Shown: one piece after another, positions 18,420 to 26,285 of the stretch
Position numbering within the stretch: the first letter of the stretch is position 1
Layout: every line of letters begins with the position of its first letter
From: Caryophanales bacterium UBA6356
Lineage (GTDB): Bacteria > Bacillota_I > Bacilli_A > RFN20 > CAG-826
Direction of reading: 5' to 3'
Length of the DNA: 64,000 bases
Assembly (NCBI GenBank): GCA_002440125.1
Contig: DJRQ01000065.1
Coordinates: 1 to 64,000 of the forward strand
Notes under the pieces: generated by a model
What the model saw: the letters and a program-made list of their open reading frames with translations, nothing else
What the model was told of the DNA's origin: nothing
Database searches by the model: none
Translations under genes and position numbers: made by a program

Positions 18420-18428
18420 AGTATAGCA
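18420..18428 (-). promoter_or_regulatory. Extended -10 promoter of the parE operon
   Basis: On the minus strand TGC precedes TATACT, giving an extended -10 element in the 95-base gap between divergent parE and plsY. No convincing -35 box lies 16-18 bases further up. Confidence 0.4.
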
Positions 18429-18487
18429 AAAAACATTTCAAAAATGTAGGGCTATTATAGATAATAGGGCGTCCCAGGAGGAATGTT

Positions 18488-19225
18488 ATGAATCCGGTTT
18501 TGTTCAATACGCTTTTGACGCTTGGAATCTTTGCTTTTTCTTATTTTTTCGGCGCTATTCCGACTGCCGTCATCATTGGGAAAGTCTTTTATAAGAAAAA
18601 TCCACTAGATTACGGCTCCCATAATGCAGGTGGCACGAACGCCGGAAGAGTTCTTGGGAAGAAGGCGGGCGTTGTTGTCATTACGCTCGACATTTTGAAA
18701 ACGGCGACCGTTTTTTGGACGGTATTCGCCCTTCTTAGCTTTAGCCCCCTCCAAAAAGTCGCCTCTTTTTGGGATGGGGGGCAAATCTTTCTTTGGGGGT
18801 CTCTTGTGTTCGCAAGCCTTGGCCATTGCTTCTCTCCCTATCTCAAAGGGAAGGGAGGAAAGGCGGTCGCTTGCTTTTATGGAAGCGTTGGCGGCACTAG
18901 TCCGATTCTCTTTCCCCTTTGCTTCCTTATTTTCTTTCTTTGCTTCAAAGGGACGAAAAAAGTGATGAGCAAGGCTTCGATTCTGACGGGCGCCATTCTC
19001 ACTCTTCTGAGTTGGGTTCTCTCAATCATCGCTCTTTGCTTAGGCTCAGGCTTCGATTCGAGCATCTTCTCTTGGACGTTTGGGCTTGGGGGAGGGCTTC
19101 GTTTTGGTTTGGAAAGCGGCATTGCCATAACGCTTGTCTATCTGATCCTCGTTTACCGCCACAGAGACAACATCAGAAGGATAAAGAAAGGAGAGGAAAA
19201 GCCTCTCCAATGGAAAAGTAGATAA
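18488..19225 (+). CDS. plsY: Glycerol-3-phosphate acyltransferase PlsY
   Basis: A 245-residue membrane enzyme that moves an acyl group from acyl-phosphate to glycerol 3-phosphate, the first step of phospholipid synthesis. Family motifs are present: the opening FGAIPTAVIIGK, then GSHNAGGTNAGRVLG near residue 42, KGKGGKAVA near 122, and a C-terminal VYRHRDNIRRI after the last helix. It is somewhat longer than the usual 190-210 residues because of an extended hydrophobic loop near 160-210. An excellent AGGAGGA ribosome site precedes the ATG. It is divergent from parE, as in Bacillus (yneS). Confidence 0.92.
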   Translation: MNPVLFNTLLTLGIFAFSYFFGAIPTAVIIGKVFYKKNPLDYGSHNAGGTNAGRVLGKKAGVVVITLDILKTATVFWTVFALLSFSPLQKVASFWDGGQIFLWGSLVFASLGHCFSPYLKGKGGKAVACFYGSVGGTSPILFPLCFLIFFLCFKGTKKVMSKASILTGAILTLLSWVLSIIALCLGSGFDSSIFSWTFGLGGGLRFGLESGIAITLVYLILVYRHRDNIRRIKKGEEKPLQWKSR

Positions 19226-19694
19226 TTAGTAGATATTTAGCTAATGCAAAATACCTGTGGAAAACTTGTTATAGCTCATCAAATTCTTATATTAGTGCGA
19301 TTGTAGGCTTGTTTTTGATTGACAATTTTTAAAATTATAGCCTCTTTCGCTAAAATAAATAGTTGTTTTGCTTTTATTGAAAAACAGCCCTCTAAACCAC
19401 TGCTTCAGCATCATAAAAAACCAATCGGGAAGAAGCTATGAAAACAAAGGAAAAACCAACCTTATTTTCGCTTAATTGATGGCGCCTTAGGTTCTTGGTT
19501 CACCGATGTTTTTTATTGCCTTTTCCCTTTCTCCAACAAAGTCTTGCATCGATTTGGACTCTTTGGGAATCTATCTTCTTCTTGAAGGTCCTCCTCTTTA
19601 TACCTAGGCAACAGCGTTGCTTATTGCTTTCTTTATCTAAACCGTAACAAAAAAGCGCACCCATTCCGGATGCGCTTCCTTTCGCTTCGAATTT
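19226..19694. other. 470-base gap between plsY and yneF
   Basis: This region between convergent genes has no intact reading frame I can support. The left half is AT-rich. The right half (about 19460-19640) has gene-like composition: a stop-free stretch encoding GALGSWFTDVFYCLFPFSN is followed in the same frame, after one TGA, by LYLGNSVAYCFLYLNRNKK. This may be a decayed membrane-protein gene, but no start or family could be recognised. The yneF terminator closes the gap at 19648-19677. Confidence 0.5.
19648..19677 (-). terminator. Strong terminator after yneF
   Basis: On the minus strand a 10-base-pair stem (AAGCGCATCC with GGGTGCGCTT, one T-G pair) and a 5-base loop are followed by six T. 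It lies 18 bases past the yneF stop and ends the rpmG-distal MBL-hydrolase/efp/yneF run. Confidence 0.9.
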
Positions 19695-19910
19695 TTAGTC
19701 GCCTTGTTTCATTTTGTTCATGACGGCGCGAATTTGCGCTTCGCTTGGTTTTCTTCCCATTTGCATGAACATTGCTCGGATTGCGGCTTCGCTAATCGGC
19801 GGGTTCTTTTTCATTTCGCGTTTGATGAGGGCCCTCGCTCCGAAGAAGCCTGCTATCGCGCCAGCTAATAGTGCCAAAACGACATAAAGAATGACTTGCC
19901 AAACTTCCAT
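19695..19910 (-). CDS. yneF: YneF family (UPF0154) membrane protein
   Basis: A 71-residue protein with one N-terminal membrane helix (residues 5-27, with GAIAGFFGARALIKREM) and a conserved cytoplasmic tail (NPPISEAAIRAMFMQMGRKP, then SEAQIRAVMNKMK). This is the UPF0154 pattern of Firmicutes and Mollicutes; the function is unknown. It follows efp by 11 bases and a strong terminator follows it. Confidence 0.9.
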   Translation of the reverse strand: MEVWQVILYVVLALLAGAIAGFFGARALIKREMKKNPPISEAAIRAMFMQMGRKPSEAQIRAVMNKMKQGD

Positions 19911-19921
19911 GGTAATTGATG

Positions 19922-20479
19922 TTAGGCTCTCTTGTCGTATTTACCAGTCGTGGTATCGACTAAGACCTTTTCGCCTTTTTCGATGAAGAGTGGGATGCGA
20001 ATCTTCAAACCGGTCTCTAAGACGGCGTCTTTGCTGCCGCCATTGGTGACGGTATCCCCGCGAACGCCTGGTTCGCAATCGACGACTTCGAGAGCGACTT
20101 TGCTCGGAAGCTCAATGCCTAGGACTTCTTCGTCATAGCAAGCGATGGTAACTTCCCCATTGGGGGCGAGATATGGGATTTGGCTTTCTAGGCCCACTTT
20201 TGGAAGTTCGATTTGCTCGTAGGTCTTTGGATCCATAAAGACAAGGGTTTCACCCCCGTCATAAAGGTATTGCATAACCTTCTTGGTGATGGAAACGGGT
20301 TGGACATCATAACCGCTGTTACGGCTTAATTCCGTGATTGCCCCAGTGCGGACATTTCTCACTTTCACTTTGGCAACCATTTTTCTCATGGCCGTCTTAT
20401 TCAAAAGAATATCAATGACCTGATAGAGGGTGTTTTCGTCTTCGAAGTAATTTCCGGGACGTAATTCGGTAACGTTCAT
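19922..20479 (-). CDS. efp: Elongation factor P
   Basis: A 185-residue EF-P with the usual three beta-barrel domains; the C-terminal OB domain has DTVTNGGSKDAVLETGLKI. EF-P helps ribosomes form bonds between consecutive prolines. The start at 20479 gives MNVTELRPGNYF and has an AAGGAG ribosome site. Unusual: the loop that reaches the peptidyl-transferase centre normally carries a modified Lys or Arg within PGKG or a similar turn. Here it reads NKTAMRKMVAK, with Met31 at the tip by ungapped alignment and Arg32 next to it. No efp-modifying enzyme gene is seen nearby. Confidence 0.92.
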   Translation of the reverse strand: MNVTELRPGNYFEDENTLYQVIDILLNKTAMRKMVAKVKVRNVRTGAITELSRNSGYDVQPVSITKKVMQYLYDGGETLVFMDPKTYEQIELPKVGLESQIPYLAPNGEVTIACYDEEVLGIELPSKVALEVVDCEPGVRGDTVTNGGSKDAVLETGLKIRIPLFIEKGEKVLVDTTTGKYDKRA

Positions 20480-20572
20480 TTTCTTCTCCTTTTCAAGATA
20501 CGGCGTAATGATAGAACAAAATTCTTTCTCTTGCCACCGCTTTCGCGGTTTTTGAGGCGTGTTTCCTTTCAT

Positions 20573-21202
20573 TCACCTTAGGAAAGGGTTATAGAGGAAT
20601 TCCTTTTGAAGCGTTGTGTTTTCGCCATGGCCTGGATAGACCGTCGTATTGGCGGGAAGGGTCTTTAGTTTCGCTAATGAATCTTCCATTTTCCTTTCCT
20701 CGCTTCCTGGCAGATCGCACCTTCCGACACTTAAATGGAACAAGGTATCCCCGCTAAATAAAGCGGACTCTTTCGGAAAGTAATAGCAAACGCTGCCTTT
20801 GGTGTGAAAAGGTGTTTCAAAGACTTTAAAAGAGACTTTGCCAAAGGAAATCTCGTCTTGATCCTCGAGCAAAACGAGATTGGAGTCCTCGTATTCGAAA
20901 TATTCGCCTAAAATTTCGTAAGAAAGATTGAGTTTCGGCTTGGTTAAATAAGGCGCTTCCAAAGCGGAAAGAAAAATCGGCGCTTTCGAAGCTAAGGAAG
21001 CAAGCCCCCAAATATGATCGATATGGCCATGGGTGAGCAAGATGCCTTCTAGCTTTCCTTGATGATGTTTCTCAAGATAATTTTGAAGCTTGTTATCCTC
21101 ATTGCTTCCTGGGTCGATTAGGAGAGCAGGCTCATTTTCCTCGCCAAGAACGTAGGTGTTCGAAGACCAAGAAGGGGCGAAATGAAGTTTCATGATGCGC
21201 AT
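20573..21202 (-). CDS. MBL-fold metallo-hydrolase (glyoxalase II-like, YqgX group)
   Basis: A 209-residue metallo-beta-lactamase-fold hydrolase. Metal ligands are visible in LLTHGHIDHIWGL (near residue 56), TPFHTKGSVCYYF (near 132), LFSGDTLF (near 150) and PGHGENT (near 195). YqgX-type proteins act as glyoxalase II-like thioesterases; the true substrate here is unknown. Two starts are close: ATG at 21202 and ATG at 21193. Both lie directly downstream of the rpmG terminator and lack a ribosome site; a TATACT hexamer touches the first ATG, so transcript and start are uncertain. efp follows about 90 bases later. Confidence 0.82.
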   Translation of the reverse strand: MRIMKLHFAPSWSSNTYVLGEENEPALLIDPGSNEDNKLQNYLEKHHQGKLEGILLTHGHIDHIWGLASLASKAPIFLSALEAPYLTKPKLNLSYEILGEYFEYEDSNLVLLEDQDEISFGKVSFKVFETPFHTKGSVCYYFPKESALFSGDTLFHLSVGRCDLPGSEERKMEDSLAKLKTLPANTTVYPGHGENTTLQKEFLYNPFLR

Positions 21203-21205
21203 AGT

Positions 21206-21233
21206 ATAAAAAAATAAGGCCGAAGCCTTATTT
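21206..21233 (-). terminator. Terminator of rpmG
   Basis: A 9-base-pair perfect stem (AAATAAGGC, loop TTCG, GCCTTATTT on the minus strand) runs into a T tract. It overlaps the rpmG stop codon. The stable TTCG tetraloop and T run make it convincing. Confidence 0.9.
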
Positions 21234-21389
21234 GCATTCTTTGTGAAGCGTTTCTTTTCTGCAACGCTTGCAATATTTCATGGTTTCCATCTTGTTTGGA
21301 TGGGTTTTTTTGTTACGCGTTGTAATGTAGTTGTGTTCCTTGCATTCAGAGCAGGCAAGGATGACTTGATCACGTTTGCTATTGGCCAT
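21228..21389 (-). CDS. rpmG: 50S ribosomal protein L33
   Basis: A 53-residue L33 found by direct translation. It begins MANSKRDQVILACSECKEHN and keeps two CxxC zinc pairs: CSEC near residue 13 and CKRC near 40, followed by RKETLHKECK. This is the zinc-binding (C+) type. The ATG at 21389 lies about 150 bases from divergent ispG. Its stop is inside a terminator hairpin, so it is a single-gene transcript. Confidence 0.93.
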   Translation of the reverse strand: MANSKRDQVILACSECKEHNYITTRNKKTHPNKMETMKYCKRCRKETLHKECK

Positions 21390-21526
21390 AAAAATTCACT
21401 CTTCTTTCTTTTGCGCTTGCAAGTCTAGCACACCCCTTCTTATTTAGCTAGAACAAAAACGTAACTTTTTGCTGCTTGGCTCAATTTTATTGTCTTTATC
21501 GCCTTTTTTATTCGCCTGACGAAGTT

Positions 21527-21532
21527 TAAAAT
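21527..21532 (+). promoter_or_regulatory. -10 box of ispG, suggesting a leaderless mRNA
   Basis: TAAAAT ends six bases before the ispG ATG, so transcription would start at or next to the A of the start codon. No Shine-Dalgarno sequence is present. The -35 position is only T-rich. Confidence 0.5.
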
Positions 21533-21538
21533 GATCTT

Positions 21539-22597
21539 ATGCCCTTTAAAAGAAATCAAACCAAGCCCGTCTCCATTGGCGGCTTAACCCTTGGCGGAAA
21601 CGATGAAATCATCGTCCAGTCGATGTGCAATATAAAAACCTCTTGCGTAGAAGAGGTCAGCAAGCAAATCAACGAGGCCGCCTCTTTTGGCGCGAAGATC
21701 ATGCGCCTTTCGGTTCTCGATTTCCACGATGCCTCTGCCATTAGAGAAATTAAGAAAAAGGTATCCATCCCTTTGGTTGCCGATATCCACATGGATTATC
21801 GCTTGGCTTTGGCCTCTTTGGAAAGCGGCGTCGATGCCATTCGCATTAACCCTGGGAATATCGGGGATGAAAAAAGGATTGAAGAAGTGCTTCGAGAGGC
21901 TTTGAAGCGCCACGTTCCCATTCGCATTGGCGTCAATGGCGGTTCGATCGATAAAGCTTTGCTAAAAGAAAAAGGGAGCCTTTCCCGGAGCGCTTTGCTT
22001 TTCGAAAGCGCGAAAAAACATATCGGCATTCTTAATAAATATGGTTTTGACGATATCGTTCTTTCTCTCAAAGGGAGCGATGCTCTTGAAACCATGGAGG
22101 CCTATCGTTTGGCGGCGCAATCCTTCCCTTATCCATTGCATCTTGGGGTGACGGAGGCTGGTCCAAAAGACGTTTCCTTGATTCGCTCCACCATCGCTTT
22201 AGCCCCTCTTTTGATGGAGGGGATTGGAAATACCATCCGCATCTCTTTGACCGAAGATCCTATCGAGGAAGTGAAGGCTGCCAATCGCCTCCTTCTTGAT
22301 TTGGGCCTTAAGAAAGATTGGCCCCGATTCATCTCTTGCCCAACTTGCGGTCGGACGGAAGTCCGCTTGCTTCCTTTGGCGAAAAAAGTTCTTCAATACC
22401 TCGAAGAACATAGAATCAATAAAACAGTGGCCATCATGGGTTGTGCCGTCAATGGGCCTGGCGAAGCTAAGCAAGCGGATATAGGCTTAGCGGGAGCGAA
22501 AGACTGTTTCGTTCTTTTCAAAAAAGGCAAAGCCATCAAGACTTTGCCTCAGGATATCGCCTTCGAAACGCTTATTGAGGAGCTCAAGAACCTTTAA
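21539..22597 (+). CDS. ispG: 4-hydroxy-3-methylbut-2-enyl diphosphate synthase (flavodoxin/ferredoxin)
   Basis: A 352-residue IspG (GcpE), the penultimate MEP-pathway enzyme. The N-terminal TIM barrel opens with PVSIGGLTLGG and has ADIHMDYRLAL near residue 81. The C-terminal domain carries the 4Fe-4S ligands C267, C270 (SCPTCGR), C302 and E309 (GCAVNGPGEA). The ATG at 21539 has no ribosome site but a TAAAAT box six bases ahead. It converges with the helicase gene, sharing 4 bases at their stops. Confidence 0.95.
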   Translation: MPFKRNQTKPVSIGGLTLGGNDEIIVQSMCNIKTSCVEEVSKQINEAASFGAKIMRLSVLDFHDASAIREIKKKVSIPLVADIHMDYRLALASLESGVDAIRINPGNIGDEKRIEEVLREALKRHVPIRIGVNGGSIDKALLKEKGSLSRSALLFESAKKHIGILNKYGFDDIVLSLKGSDALETMEAYRLAAQSFPYPLHLGVTEAGPKDVSLIRSTIALAPLLMEGIGNTIRISLTEDPIEEVKAANRLLLDLGLKKDWPRFISCPTCGRTEVRLLPLAKKVLQYLEEHRINKTVAIMGCAVNGPGEAKQADIGLAGAKDCFVLFKKGKAIKTLPQDIAFETLIEELKNL

Positions 22598-23946
22598 TAA
22601 TCTTCTCTTGCTTTTTTGGCAAGGGATTCGCGGATGGCTTTGCGGATAGCTTTTTTCCGGTATTTCTTTTTCACTTTTTCGATAGCGAACTGCTGCTTCT
22701 TCTTATACATCGGTTCGATATGCTTTGGACGCGATAAGGCTTTCGCTATCTTGATTTCTTTGATTTCCTCTTCCGGCAACTCCTTTTTCTTTTTGAGCTT
22801 CGTTTTGGGCAAAAGGCCGACCGGATCCTTTTTGAAGCCGTCCTTCGAAAGAGTCGAAAAATCGAATTGCACACCTTCTTCTAGGAGTTTTAAGGGAAGA
22901 GAGGTCGAATCGTTGTTGTAGAAAACCCAAGAATCGCCCTTTTTCCCAAATCGGCCACATCGTCCAGCTCGATGGTAATAGAACTCGAGGTCGTTCGGAA
23001 GATCGACGGAGACGACGTCTGTCACATCCGGGATGTCTATGCCCCGCGAAAGGAGGTCGCTTGCGACGATAACGGCATATTTGTTTTCGCGGATGGCCCT
23101 TAAGGCTTTTTTGCGGCTTCTATCTTCCAAAGAACCGCTGTAATAAAGGGCATCGACGCCATTCTCTTTGAGCGTTTTATAAATTTGGTTGACCTTTTCC
23201 ACTTTCGAGGCGAAGACGATAGAAAGATAGGGTTTGCGAATCTCTAAGAAGCGTAGCACCGCCGCCGCTTCCCCGATGTGCTTGATATCGACCAAGTGAT
23301 GGGCAACGTTTTTGGAAGTCTCGACGTTTTCGGATTCGAATTCGAAATCGCTTGGAACGAATTTTTCAAGCTCATCCTTGAGATTGGGCTTAAGGGTAGC
23401 GCTAAAGACCATCGTTTGGGGGCTTTTTAAGGCGCTGGCGATGTTTTCGATATCCTCGAAGAAACCGAGTTCCAAAAGCATATCGGCTTCGTCCAAAACG
23501 AAGAAGCGGACGTTACGCACGCTATAGAGTTGGCGGTTTAACAAGACATCCCTTAAACGGCCAGGGGTTCCGATGATGATCTGGGGAGGCATTTTAGCCC
23601 CTTGCGCATTGTCAGTGACCTCGCTTTCGCTTGAAAACAGGCGGATGCGGAGCTTTGGGAGATATTTCTCGAAAGCTCTTGCGAATTCGTATATTTGTCT
23701 TGCCAATTCTCGCGTTGGGGCAATGATAAGAGCCTGAGGACGAGGGAGATTGCGGTCGATTTTTTCCAAAATCGGAATGAGATAGGCATGCGTTTTGCCA
23801 CTCCCCGTTTCGCTTTGGGCAAGGAGGGACTTGCCCCGCAAAGCCTTTGGAATGACCGCCGATTGGACGGGGGACGGCTCCTTGTAGCCGAGTTTTTCAA
23901 GGGCGCGTACCAGCTCGTCGCTTAAATCAAATCTTTTGAAACTCAT
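22594..23946 (-). CDS. cshB: DEAD-box RNA helicase (CshB-like)
   Basis: A 450-residue DEAD-box helicase with all core motifs: Q motif (KRFDLSDELVRAL, then SPVQSAVIP), Walker A SETGSGKT near 45, PTRELARQ, TPGRLRD, LDEADMLLELGF, SAT, and YHRAGRCGRFGKKGD near 325. A basic lysine-rich C-terminal tail of about 60 residues is typical of RNA binding. In Bacillus cshB (yqfR) neighbours ispH and the rpoD-trmK-nif3 block, as here. A CCGGAGGT ribosome site precedes the ATG. Confidence 0.9.
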   Translation of the reverse strand: MSFKRFDLSDELVRALEKLGYKEPSPVQSAVIPKALRGKSLLAQSETGSGKTHAYLIPILEKIDRNLPRPQALIIAPTRELARQIYEFARAFEKYLPKLRIRLFSSESEVTDNAQGAKMPPQIIIGTPGRLRDVLLNRQLYSVRNVRFFVLDEADMLLELGFFEDIENIASALKSPQTMVFSATLKPNLKDELEKFVPSDFEFESENVETSKNVAHHLVDIKHIGEAAAVLRFLEIRKPYLSIVFASKVEKVNQIYKTLKENGVDALYYSGSLEDRSRKKALRAIRENKYAVIVASDLLSRGIDIPDVTDVVSVDLPNDLEFYYHRAGRCGRFGKKGDSWVFYNNDSTSLPLKLLEEGVQFDFSTLSKDGFKKDPVGLLPKTKLKKKKELPEEEIKEIKIAKALSRPKHIEPMYKKKQQFAIEKVKKKYRKKAIRKAIRESLAKKAREDY

Positions 23947-23987
23947 GGGACCTCCGGAATTTTCTCACATCTTCTTTTCAAATGGCC

Positions 23988-23993
23988 CATAAT
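23988..23993 (+). promoter_or_regulatory. -10 box of ispH, suggesting a leaderless mRNA
   Basis: CATAAT ends six bases before the ATG at 24000, in the 53-base gap divergent from the helicase gene. No good -35 is visible, and a GGAAG next to the ATG is too close to act as a normal ribosome site. Confidence 0.45.
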
Positions 23994-23999
23994 GGAAGT

Positions 24000-24863
24000 A
24001 TGAAGGTCACGCTCCTAGAACCATATGGCTTTTGTGGAGGCGTTCTTCGCGCCCTTTCTCTTATCAAGAGGGCAAAAAAAGAACACCCATCCGAAACAAT
24101 ATATCTCATTGGGTCTCTTGTTCATAACGAAAAAGTGCTTGAGAGTTTAAAAAAAGATGGTTTCGCGCTCATTGATGGCTCTTGCGACACGATTGAAGAA
24201 AGACTCCGGACGCTCCCCAAAGGCAGCGCTATTTGCTTTAGCGCCCATGGGCACCCAAGCTCGTATGATGAGATCGCCAAAAGCCGCCAACTGATCGCTT
24301 ACGATGCAACGTGTCCTTTCGTTTATCAAAACGAGAGAAAAATCAAAGAATCCCTTCGCGCGGGCGAAATGGTCTTTTTCATCGGAAAGAAAGGCCATGC
24401 CGAAGCAGAAGCCGTTTTATCGATCGACCCAAAGAATGTTCGCCTCATTTCCCCAAAGGAAGATATCCCTTGTTTCGAAGGGAAAAAAGTCCATGTCTAT
24501 TCGCAAACCACGATGACTCTTTTTGAGGTAGAGGGAATCGCGAAAGCGATTGGGAAACTTTACCCCGACGCCATCTTTGAGAAAACGCGTTGCCTTGATG
24601 CGACAAGACGGCAAGCGGCCATAAAAAAAGGGAAAGACTATGGGGCTATCCTCATTCTTGGCTCGAAAACGAGCAACAACAGCTTAAAGCTCTTGGAGGT
24701 TGCCAAAACGGTTTATCCGAACCTTCCATCGTATTTATGCTTGGATTTAAAAGAAGCAAAGGAACTTCCGCTTAAAGGGCTTCGGGACGTCCTTCTAACG
24801 AGTGGCGCGTCGAGTTCCAAAGAGGAAGTGCTCGACGTTAAAACCTATTTGGAGTCTCTTTGA
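24000..24863 (+). CDS. ispH: 4-hydroxy-3-methylbut-2-enyl diphosphate reductase
   Basis: A 287-residue IspH (LytB), the last MEP-pathway enzyme, which releases IPP and DMAPP. The three 4Fe-4S cysteines are C12 (EPYGFCGGV), C105 (DATCPFV) and C198 (KTRCLDATRRQ), with substrate histidines in VHNEKV, SAHGHP and GHAEAE. The ATG at 24000 gives the standard MKVTLLEPYGFCGGV start; an upstream ATG at 23982 would add six residues and lies before the -10 box, so it is not used. The 3' end overlaps convergent nif3 by 19 bases. Confidence 0.94.
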   Translation: MKVTLLEPYGFCGGVLRALSLIKRAKKEHPSETIYLIGSLVHNEKVLESLKKDGFALIDGSCDTIEERLRTLPKGSAICFSAHGHPSSYDEIAKSRQLIAYDATCPFVYQNERKIKESLRAGEMVFFIGKKGHAEAEAVLSIDPKNVRLISPKEDIPCFEGKKVHVYSQTTMTLFEVEGIAKAIGKLYPDAIFEKTRCLDATRRQAAIKKGKDYGAILILGSKTSNNSLKLLEVAKTVYPNLPSYLCLDLKEAKELPLKGLRDVLLTSGASSSKEEVLDVKTYLESL

Positions 24864-25624
24864 CAAAGAGACCATGGCTTTTCGTGCTTTATTCCTTTAA
24901 TAGTTAATGAATGGTCGATAGTTAGTAAAGTATTAGTCATTCTATCAATGAATATAGATTCGATTTCATGCGGTAAATCAAGATAATTGTAATGAGAGAG
25001 TATAATTTCTCGCCTTATATGGTGAGGACAATCGCCAGAAAGGAAGATATCGTAGCCTTCTTCGATTGCGGCTTTATAGCTTCTAGAACCTCCGCCCCCG
25101 ATAATAGCGACGCTTCGGATGTTCTTTTTCCCTTCGCCAATGAGTCCGCCATAAGAGGCGTTTAGTTTTTCCAAAGCATAAGATACGAATTCTTCTATGG
25201 GCATGCTCTTTTTTAGCGTCCCCCCTCTCGCCATATCGTCTCCTTCCAAAGGCTTTATGTTTTCGAGCTCTAAGGCTTCCGCTAAGGCGTCGTTCATGCC
25301 AAAGGTGGCCCGGTCGAAATTGGTGTGGTAGCTGGCCAAGGGAATTCTTTCTTTCAATAAAAAGTCGTAGCACCTTTTCTTTTGCCCATCTGTTTCCAGT
25401 ATTCTAGACGCTTTGCCAAAGAAAAACGGATGATGCGTTATGATGAGGTCTGGATGGAAACTCGATACTTCTCCAAGAAGGCTTTCATCGAAATCAAGGG
25501 CTAGGAAAATCCTTGTCGTCTCCTCTTTGTATCGTCCTATTTCCAAACCGCCAAAATCGTATTTTTCTCTTAGCCGTTTGGGATAAAAAGTGGCGAGTTT
25601 ACGAATAAGACTTCTCGTTTTCAT
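24845..25624 (-). CDS. Nif3-like dinuclear metal-centre protein
   Basis: A 259-residue NIF3 (YqfO/YbgI) family protein. Metal-site motifs are seen: LIITHHPFFFG near residue 62, YHTNFDRATFGMNDALAEAL near 100, and a late SGDCPHHIRREI. It is the short form, without the PII-like insert found in Bacillus YqfO. The family is annotated as GTP cyclohydrolase I type 2, but its role is not well established. It overlaps trmK by 26 bases and keeps the conserved trmK-nif3 pairing. Confidence 0.88.
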   Translation of the reverse strand: MKTRSLIRKLATFYPKRLREKYDFGGLEIGRYKEETTRIFLALDFDESLLGEVSSFHPDLIITHHPFFFGKASRILETDGQKKRCYDFLLKERIPLASYHTNFDRATFGMNDALAEALELENIKPLEGDDMARGGTLKKSMPIEEFVSYALEKLNASYGGLIGEGKKNIRSVAIIGGGGSRSYKAAIEEGYDIFLSGDCPHHIRREIILSHYNYLDLPHEIESIFIDRMTNTLLTIDHSLTIKGIKHEKPWSLCQRDSK

Positions 25625-26285
25625 AAAGGATCCCCTTTAATGTCTCGATTTCTTTTTCGAGAACCGCTTTCTTTTGATTTTCTTCTTTTAGCAAAGAAAA
25701 GATTCTTTCTTTTTCTTGGAGGCTTTTTCTTAAGGAACAAAGCCATTCTTTCGGCCTCCTCTTTAGATTGAGTGGCCCGAATTCTTTTTCAAGCTCGGTA
25801 TAAGGTCTTAGAGGTTTCCCTTTGTTCCATTTCATGATGTCATAAGAGATATTCCCTTCCGCCAAAAAAACATTGTCGGCGATATGGAAACCGTTTTTTT
25901 CCAAAAAGTCATTCACTAAAGCGCGGTCATTGTGGGCGTCGATGAGTATTGTTTTGATGTTTTGGAGTTTGTCTTTATTTTTCGAAAGGATCTCGACGAT
26001 GAGAGGCCCTCCCAAACCTGCCAAGATGAGCGTATCGACTTCTTTTGGAAGTTCGTCCAAACCGCTCGAGAGGGAAGATTGAATGGGATAAGAAGATTCA
26101 TCGATGGCTTTCTTCATTCGCGTGTAAGGACCTTTTTTGTTTTCGACGGCAAAGGCGCCGCGGATCCTTCCTTCTTTGAAAAGAGCGATAGGAAGCGCGC
26201 AATGATCGCTTCCGATATCGCCGATAATAGCATCTTGCTCCACAAAAGCGGCGATTGCCGAAAGCCTTTTTGAAAGAGTTTTCAT
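25599..26285 (-). CDS. trmK: tRNA (adenine(22)-N(1))-methyltransferase TrmK
   Basis: A 228-residue TrmK (YqfN). The SAM-binding site is IIGDIGSDHCALPIAL near residue 20, followed by LILAGLGGPLIVEIL near 90, and a C-terminal coiled-coil of about 60 residues interacts with tRNA. It methylates N1 of A22 in tRNA. It overlaps the sigma factor gene by 4 bases and nif3 by 26. Confidence 0.9.
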   Translation of the reverse strand: MKTLSKRLSAIAAFVEQDAIIGDIGSDHCALPIALFKEGRIRGAFAVENKKGPYTRMKKAIDESSYPIQSSLSSGLDELPKEVDTLILAGLGGPLIVEILSKNKDKLQNIKTILIDAHNDRALVNDFLEKNGFHIADNVFLAEGNISYDIMKWNKGKPLRPYTELEKEFGPLNLKRRPKEWLCSLRKSLQEKERIFSLLKEENQKKAVLEKEIETLKGILYENEKSYS

